This document shows, in pieces, positions 60,285 to 64,000 of a DNA stretch of 64,000 bases; positions within the stretch are counted from its first letter, which is position 1, and every line of letters starts with the position of its first letter. The stretch covers positions 7,295,381 to 7,359,380 of the forward strand of contig NZ_CM001165.1 of NCBI RefSeq assembly GCF_000213055.1, read 5' to 3'. The translations under genes and the position numbers were made by a program. The DNA comes from Streptomyces sp. Tu6071 (GTDB lineage: Bacteria > Actinomycetota > Actinomycetes > Streptomycetales > Streptomycetaceae). Under the pieces are notes generated by a model that saw only the letters and a list, made by a program, of their open reading frames with translations, did no database searches and had not been told where the DNA came from.

Positions 60285-60584
60285 GTGGATTGGGACGCTT
60301 ACACCGAAGAGGTGCGCCTCGCGACCATCGCGCTGCGCACGGTGGACTCCGATCACCTCTGGCGCCTCACGGACGAGATCGAGAAGCTGACCAGGTCGTC
60401 ACCACCCACTGCGGCACGCGCCGCGCACCTCATGCAGGTCGCTGCGAAGCAGGCCGGCCGGTGGCCCGCGCAGAAGGCCCTGAACGACACCGACCGACAC
60501 GATGCGGCCGTTGCGCTGGTCGTCAGCGAGAACGGCGCGCGCTCGTTGCTGGCGCATCTCGGTGACGTCAGCCTGTACGGCTGA
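60285..60584 (+). pseudogene. 3' portion of an unrecognised gene or small hypothetical ORF
   Basis: An open frame of 99 residues from GTG 60285 (MDWDAYTEEVRLATIALRTV, then HLWRLTDEIEKLTRS, RAAHLMQVAAKQAGRWPAQK and ALVVSENGARSLLAHLGDV). It is amphipathic and protein-like, but there is no ribosome site and the frame continues upstream (LQLAGAKAAHNRV) to the junction near 60240. Most likely it is the surviving C-terminal part of a larger gene. The family was not recognised. Confidence 0.45.
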
Positions 60585-60633
60585 CCGCCCAGGAGAACTG
60601 GCCCGCTCCTGTTCCGCGGGCTAACAGCCTCAA

Positions 60634-60663
60634 GCCGCCGCGCCGGCGAAGCCGGGCGGCGGC
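60634..60663 (+). terminator. GC-rich hairpin
   Basis: GCCGCCGCGCCGGC (60634-60647) pairs with GCCGGGCGGCGGC (60651-60663) around GAA, about 50 nt after the fragment's stop. Confidence 0.55.
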
Positions 60664-60829
60664 GGTGCGGGCTCGCGCGGGACGCCGGGCTAGCGCGGGC
60701 CCGGCATCACCGTGAAAGGGCACAGCCTGTCAGTCAGGTGATCGTACAGTCACACTTGGTCAGTTGTGGGTGCTTTCATGGATCGGTGCGCGTCCTCGGA
60801 GCGTGCGCTGTCGAGGAGGGGGATTCGGC

Positions 60830-61111
60830 GTGGTCAAGGTGAGGGAGTACTGGCGCGGCGGCACGAAGGTACGGGCGCATACCCGCCTGCCTCCTGGCGC
60901 GCGCAAGCAGCTGACCATCGCTCTCGTCGCCGTGGCGGCCGTCTTCGTCTTCAGTCACACCGGCCCCGCCACCGAGGCATCAGAGCCGCGCCAGCCATCG
61001 ACGAACCGCTCCACACCGCCACCTGCGCCCGCAGGAGGTAAGGATGAGCCGAGGCCGGGGCCGAGCTGGACCGTCACCTACCCCATCCCCTGGGACCGCG
61101 ACGGCTCCTGA
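60830..61111 (+). CDS. Small membrane-anchored hypothetical protein
   Basis: A 93-residue protein from GTG 60830 with GGAGGGGG 7 nt upstream. It opens MVKVREYWRGGTKVRAHTRL, a short basic motif common at the start of small Streptomyces accessory proteins (VRxYxRxxGTxVRxH). One membrane helix follows (LTIALVAVAAVFVFSHTG), then a Ser/Thr/Pro-rich tail ending SWTVTYPIPWDRDGS. The function is unknown. It overlaps the next tiny gene by 68 nt in another frame. Confidence 0.65.
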   Translation: MVKVREYWRGGTKVRAHTRLPPGARKQLTIALVAVAAVFVFSHTGPATEASEPRQPSTNRSTPPPAPAGGKDEPRPGPSWTVTYPIPWDRDGS

Positions 61112-61211
61112 ACCGGGCGACGTCACCGACGAGCAGCTGCTCGTCGTGCTCGCCCGCGTCGAGGCGGCGGTCCGGCGGAGTCGGCTGCGTCTCGCCACCC
61201 TCAGGGCCTGA
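61044..61211 (+). CDS. 55-aa hypothetical protein with a strong ribosome-binding site
   Basis: A short gene beginning MSRGRGRAGPSPTPSPGTAT, then EPGDVTDEQLLVVLARVEAA and RRSRLRLATLRA. AGGAGG (61033-61038) lies 5 nt before ATG 61044, the best Shine-Dalgarno in this region, which is what argues it is real. The C-terminal half is a charged amphipathic helix. It starts inside the previous gene, so the two are probably co-transcribed and coupled. Its stop overlaps the convergent toxin-like gene by 11 bp. Confidence 0.6.
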   Translation: MSRGRGRAGPSPTPSPGTATAPEPGDVTDEQLLVVLARVEAAVRRSRLRLATLRA

Positions 61212-62049
61212 CTTCGCGAGCGGGGCAGCGGTACTCCACGAGGCGCCAGGTGATCAGCTTGGCCCTCAGGTAGTCATTGAAGTTCAGTCGGAACGTTCTC
61301 TTGGCGTTTGGTGCCACCGGCGTGCTCTTCTCACCGAGACCCAGCGACGGTGTCACCGCCCCAATCTGCTTCTGGAGCTTCTCTTCGTTGATCGTGAGAC
61401 CGGAATCCACCATACGCTTCTTGATCGTTACCGCACTTTCGGTCTTGGCGGCGACGTTGGACAGTTTGGCGAGGCCCGGGATGCCGTCGGTCGCTGGGTG
61501 CTCGCCAGTCGGGTCATGCGGGGTCCCGGTGGAGTAGAAGAACTCGACGAGGTGCGTGACCTCCTCGTTGCCCATGTACTTCTCGGCGTATTCGCGTACC
61601 GGTGAAATCCCGCCGTAATGCTCCAACTTCTGTACAGCGTTGTGGTCGCGCAGGTAGGCGAACTCGCTGGAGGACATTGCCCGGTAGTACGTCTGCCCTT
61701 GGGGCGAGGAGAGCGCGAGGTAGACCGCAGTCTTCTTGTTCTGGCCCGCGTACCTGGAGAACTTCAGCGCATTCGAACTACGGAGCTTCTCCTCGTATTC
61801 TGACGCGATCCGCGCCCCTCTCCCGGTCTGCGCGTCCTCGGCGGGCTCGGTCCGCTGGACCATGGCGGCCACCGCTCTGTTGCCGGCGGTGCGCTGGAGC
61901 GTCTGCATGGCGGCGGGGGAGAGCGTACCGCCGGGCCCTGCAGCCGGATGGGGAGTTCGGACCGAGCGCATCGGCGCCGCTGGACGCGCCAACACGGCAC
62001 CCGCTCGGCGATCCTCTGCCTCACCGGGTCGATGTCCACGTGCGTGCAA
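61201..62049 (-). CDS. Candidate eCIS-cargo-like protein with an ADP-ribosyltransferase-like C-terminal domain
   Basis: A 282-residue protein. TTG 62049 has GGAGG 8 nt upstream and yields MHARGHRPGEAEDRRAG; ATG 62088 with AGGGG is an alternative. The N-terminal 66 residues are disordered and end TLSPAAMQTLQRTAGNRAVA followed by AMVQR. The LQRxAGNRAVxxLxQR motif marks proteins linked to extracellular contractile injection systems (DUF4157-type N-termini). The rest is of visibly lower GC and contains YYRAMSSSEFAYL (R123), YGGISPVREYAEKYM (S149) and HLVEFFYSTG (E169), spaced like the R-S-E core of ADP-ribosyltransferase toxins. No cognate eCIS genes or immunity gene are in the window. The function is inferred. 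Confidence 0.55.
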   Translation of the reverse strand: MHARGHRPGEAEDRRAGAVLARPAAPMRSVRTPHPAAGPGGTLSPAAMQTLQRTAGNRAVAAMVQRTEPAEDAQTGRGARIASEYEEKLRSSNALKFSRYAGQNKKTAVYLALSSPQGQTYYRAMSSSEFAYLRDHNAVQKLEHYGGISPVREYAEKYMGNEEVTHLVEFFYSTGTPHDPTGEHPATDGIPGLAKLSNVAAKTESAVTIKKRMVDSGLTINEEKLQKQIGAVTPSLGLGEKSTPVAPNAKRTFRLNFNDYLRAKLITWRLVEYRCPAREVRP

Positions 62050-62088
62050 AGCATTCGCCTCCACGGTCGGTCGCAACAGACGCACCAT

Positions 62089-62428
62089 GGTCGCCCCTGC
62101 CCCAGCGGTGGAACAAGGACCGCAAGGACACCCCCTGGAGGCAGACAGAACCGGCACCAGCGGGCAGCTGACGCCGAGGTGGTCACGCGCGGCGACATCG
62201 TCGACCCACGACAACGTCACGTACAGCACGCGGATGCTCTCGGAGCCGCCGCAGGCTGCTGACACCGACTCCGCGCCGCCATCAACCCTGCGACCTCCCA
62301 CAGCCCGGCAAGACCGCTCTTCGACGCAAGGCCACGCTGACATAGGCGAGGCCTGATGCAGACCAGTGCTGACATATGCAGAGTCGACCGGTACCGGACA
62401 CGCAGGAGGCGACCGAGGGCGCGACCTG
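62089..62428. other. No gene recognised
   Basis: About 340 nt upstream of the toxin-like gene with no convincing ORF on either strand. It contains the toxin gene promoter region and short degenerate sequence. Confidence 0.4.
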
Positions 62429-62725
62429 AGTGAGGAGGACCAAGGTATCCCTGCCGCACGCGCGCACGGGACGGCTCCGCACGCTCCGCCGCCCCACACC
62501 CGCGCACGGCCGCGCCGGGGACGGGGCGCGGGCCGGTGGCTCGTCGCCGAGGGCTGCACGGGTGGTGGCGTGCTCGTGCACCGCGCGGACTGCGCGCGGG
62601 CCCCTGTCGACTCCGAGCCCGCCGGCGACGCCGTCGCCCTCCAGGCCGCCTCCGCCGGAGCCCGGCCCTGCCCCGTGTGCCGCCCCGAGACCGCCTTCCG
62701 CGCACTACGCCCCGGGGAGTCCTGA
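62429..62725 (+). pseudogene. DUF6233-like protein, 5'-truncated remnant
   Basis: The C-terminal part reads GRWLVAEGCTGGGVLVHRAD, then CARAPVDSEPAGDAV and RPCPVCRPETAFRALRPGES. The VHxxDC and CPxCRPxTA elements match the end of the common Streptomyces DUF6233 family. The N-terminal coiled-coil half of that family is missing, and upstream sequence lacks a start with a ribosome site. Probably a decayed copy. Confidence 0.5.
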
Positions 62726-62745
62726 GCCGCCGTACCGTACGGCTC

Positions 62746-62955
62746 ATGACGACGAATCCGCAGGGCGAGGTGGAAGTCGAGCTGCACGGCGGGCCGCTCG
62801 ACGGCTGGCGGGTGCCCGTGGGCCCCGGCGATCCCGATCCCTGGACCGCCATCATCAGCGACCACGGCCAGTACCCCGGCGGCCTGAGCCTGTACGCCCC
62901 CGACACGGCCGGCGCCTGGTGGTGGGTACGCGGCCTGCGCCCCGAGGAGCTGTAG
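62746..62955 (+). CDS. Small hypothetical protein with HGGPLDG motif
   Basis: A 69-residue protein: MTTNPQGEVEVELHGGPLDG, WRVPVGPGDPDPWTAIISDH, GGLSLYAPDTAGAWWWVRGL. The HGGPLDG opening occurs in small actinobacterial and phage hypothetical proteins of unknown function. It has no signal peptide or helix for membrane insertion; the pattern is all-beta. Stop to start distance from the preceding remnant is 20 bp. Confidence 0.6.
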   Translation: MTTNPQGEVEVELHGGPLDGWRVPVGPGDPDPWTAIISDHGQYPGGLSLYAPDTAGAWWWVRGLRPEEL

Positions 62956-63062
62956 GCGGGCCCGCTCCGGGCCCGCGCCGCGGCAAGCCTACGTGCTGAC
63001 GCCACGCCATCTGTCATGACCGCCGCTACCTGCCCCCTTCGGCCATCAAACCGCAGGTCGCA

Positions 63063-63121
63063 GGCATAACACTTCGGTCTGTTATGCCCGCGCGGCACCG
63101 TGGACGTAACACCACATAACA
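63063..63121. promoter_or_regulatory. CATAACA/TGTTATG repeats upstream of the second terminal-protein-like copy
   Basis: GGCATAACA (63063-63071) pairs perfectly with TGTTATGCC (63080-63088) and a further CATAACA lies at 63115-63121. Such spaced A/T-rich repeats may be an operator or iteron-like binding site. They are absent upstream of the first copy. Confidence 0.5.
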
Positions 63122-63172
63122 GCTGCCTGCCGGGGCGACGGTTCGCCGTCAACTCCCGTACAAAACAGTAGA

Positions 63173-63178
63173 TATACT
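63173..63178 (+). promoter_or_regulatory. -10-like TATACT before the second terminal-protein-like copy
   Basis: TATACT lies in an A/T-rich stretch (63160-63190) 43 nt before the start codon. No good -35 was found at 17-18 nt. Confidence 0.4.
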
Positions 63179-63221
63179 CGCAATACAATGTGAAAGCCCT
63201 AGGGAAGGGGGAGGGAGCGGG

Positions 63222-63789
63222 ATGCCTGAGCGGAATATCGAGTTCGGCGCATACGGTGCCCAGGGCGTCAAGGGCCACGAGTTCGTCGCGCGCCGTCTCG
63301 ACAGCCTCGCGGGGTTCATCGCGTCCCCGCTGACCACCCGCCGTGGCCTGGCCGCCCGTCTGCGCTACCTCACGAGCAGTGCCCGCCAGCTCGCCGCCGC
63401 CCGGGAGGCCGGGCTCACGATCTCGGACCGCACGATCAAGGCGCAGAAGGCCGGGACCCGCACCCCGCACGCTCCGCGAGATCGACGCCGCTTACCGCGC
63501 GGTGCGCCGTCAGAACGTCGCCCGTCACCGCCTGGCCCGCCTCAACCGGCAGGGCCGGGGGACCCGCGTCGAGTTCCACCCCGTCAACCAGTCCGCCGTC
63601 GACCGGCCCCGCCAGCGTGTCGTGGAGTACCGCACCCTGAACGTCCGCAAGTGGGAGCGGATCGTCGCCGCCTGGGGGGCCGGAGACGACACCGGCCTCG
63701 ATGCCGCATGGGTCGACGAGGTCGTGGTGGACCTCGGTTCGCAGTGGGGCCAGTACGAGTACGTCACCAACATCGGCTTCGCCGCCTGA
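63222..63789 (+). pseudogene. Second terminal-protein-like gene, disrupted by an 8-nt deletion
   Basis: The start at 63222 has GGGAGGGAG upstream and reads MPERNIEFGAYGAQGVKGHE as in the copy at 56245. The frame is intact through RTIKAQKAGTRTP and then shifts. Aligned with the intact copy, 8 nt are missing near 63465-63470 (between CGC and ACGCTCCGC). Downstream the original protein continues in another frame as TLREIDAAYRAVRRQNVAR, then on to EYVTNIGFAA and TGA at 63789, nearly identical to the intact copy. Thus it encodes no full protein unless frameshifting occurs. Unlike the first copy it has its own promoter-like region and no Tap-like gene upstream. Confidence 0.75.
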
Positions 63790-63795
63790 GAAGGG

Positions 63796-64000
63796 CTACG
63801 CCCCCAGGAGGTGACGTGCCTCGCGGGTGGCGCCGTCGAAGACCTCGCACCTGGCCCGGCTCGCGGGCCCCATCACTTTGACCAGCGCGGTCCATCCCGC
63901 CTCGGTGATCCGCGAGGCCGCCTCGGCCCCGTGGGCGGGGCAGGCGTAGAGCACGCCGTCGACCCGCTCGCGCGGCTCCTCACAGACCGCCTCCAGGCAG
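63796..64000 (-). CDS. Hypothetical Cys-rich protein, C-terminal part
   Basis: The gene enters from the right edge of the window. The visible C-terminal 67 residues read CLEAVCEEPRERVDGVLYAC, PAHGAEAASRITEAGWTALV, MGPASRARCEVFDGA and REARHLLGA. The C-x4-C ... C-x2-H arrangement (LEAVC, YACPAH) could hold a zinc ion. The family was not recognised. It converges with the disrupted terminal-protein-like gene. Confidence 0.6.
   Translation of the reverse strand, partial: CLEAVCEEPRERVDGVLYACPAHGAEAASRITEAGWTALVKVMGPASRARCEVFDGATREARHLLGA

Noticed and set aside
1..64000. CRISPR arrays, tRNA or rRNA genes
   Set aside because: No regularly spaced identical repeats with unique spacers and no recognisable tRNA cloverleaf or rRNA segment were found on reading; a tRNAscan run would be decisive.

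Overview
The window looks like a Streptomyces chromosome. Base composition is very GC-rich with strong third-position GC bias, GTG starts are common, operons are tightly overlapped (many ATGA junctions), and the families are typical of the genus: SpoIIE-type PP2C phosphatases, an F420/FMN split-barrel oxidoreductase, an MocR regulator, DasR-type operators, secreted glycosidases and a Tap-like telomere protein. No rRNA, tRNA or CRISPR array was seen. All assignments come from reading the sequence; no database search was run.

Layout. 1-7.3 kb: housekeeping and stress genes (partial GH15 glycosidase, Gfo/Idh oxidoreductase, ClpC-type unfoldase, CPT-like kinase, VOC protein, GH114 lipoprotein). 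7.4-19.7 kb: an uptake and catabolic locus made of an IclR regulator and serine hydrolase divergent from a five-gene Opp-type ABC importer, then a degenerate ROK protein divergent from a creatininase / enolase-superfamily / RidA operon, ending with a convergent NCS1 permease that has a Cys-rich tail. 19.9-20.6 kb is a scar holding broken MFS and flavin monooxygenase genes. 20.6-24 kb: single-gene units.

23.4-31.7 kb is the most interesting metabolic region. A five-gene minus-strand operon (PhyH dioxygenase, GT-A-like DUF6271 protein, PLP decarboxylase, GNAT, MFS exporter) is divergent from a GH3 N-acetylglucosaminidase-like gene and a DasR-like GntR regulator. Three DasR-type operator-like palindromes lie in the shared intergenic region, placed on both putative promoters. 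This suggests an aminosugar-responsive small-molecule cluster.

31.7-54.2 kb carries panD, two PP2C phosphatases, LysE/MocR, methyltransferase, SDR, MBL and FG-GAP genes, a secreted GH2-AbfB enzyme, a TauD dioxygenase preceded by a candidate leaderless Cys-Cys-Cys leader peptide and hairpin, an aldolase/SIS/DeoR aminosugar locus, a secreted endonuclease, a P1 peptidase, and a TetR/epimerase pair with a 15-bp inverted repeat.

54.4-64 kb is an accessory region. A three-gene cassette (small HTH protein, Tap-like protein, small HTH-containing terminal-protein-like protein) looks like a divergent telomere-replication module. A second, frameshifted copy of its last gene lies about 7 kb downstream in the same orientation. 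Between the copies are gene fragments (IS481 transposase, secreted repeat protein, DUF6233-like), a few intact small genes, and a lower-GC gene combining an eCIS-cargo-like N-terminal motif with an ADP-ribosyltransferase-like C-terminal region.
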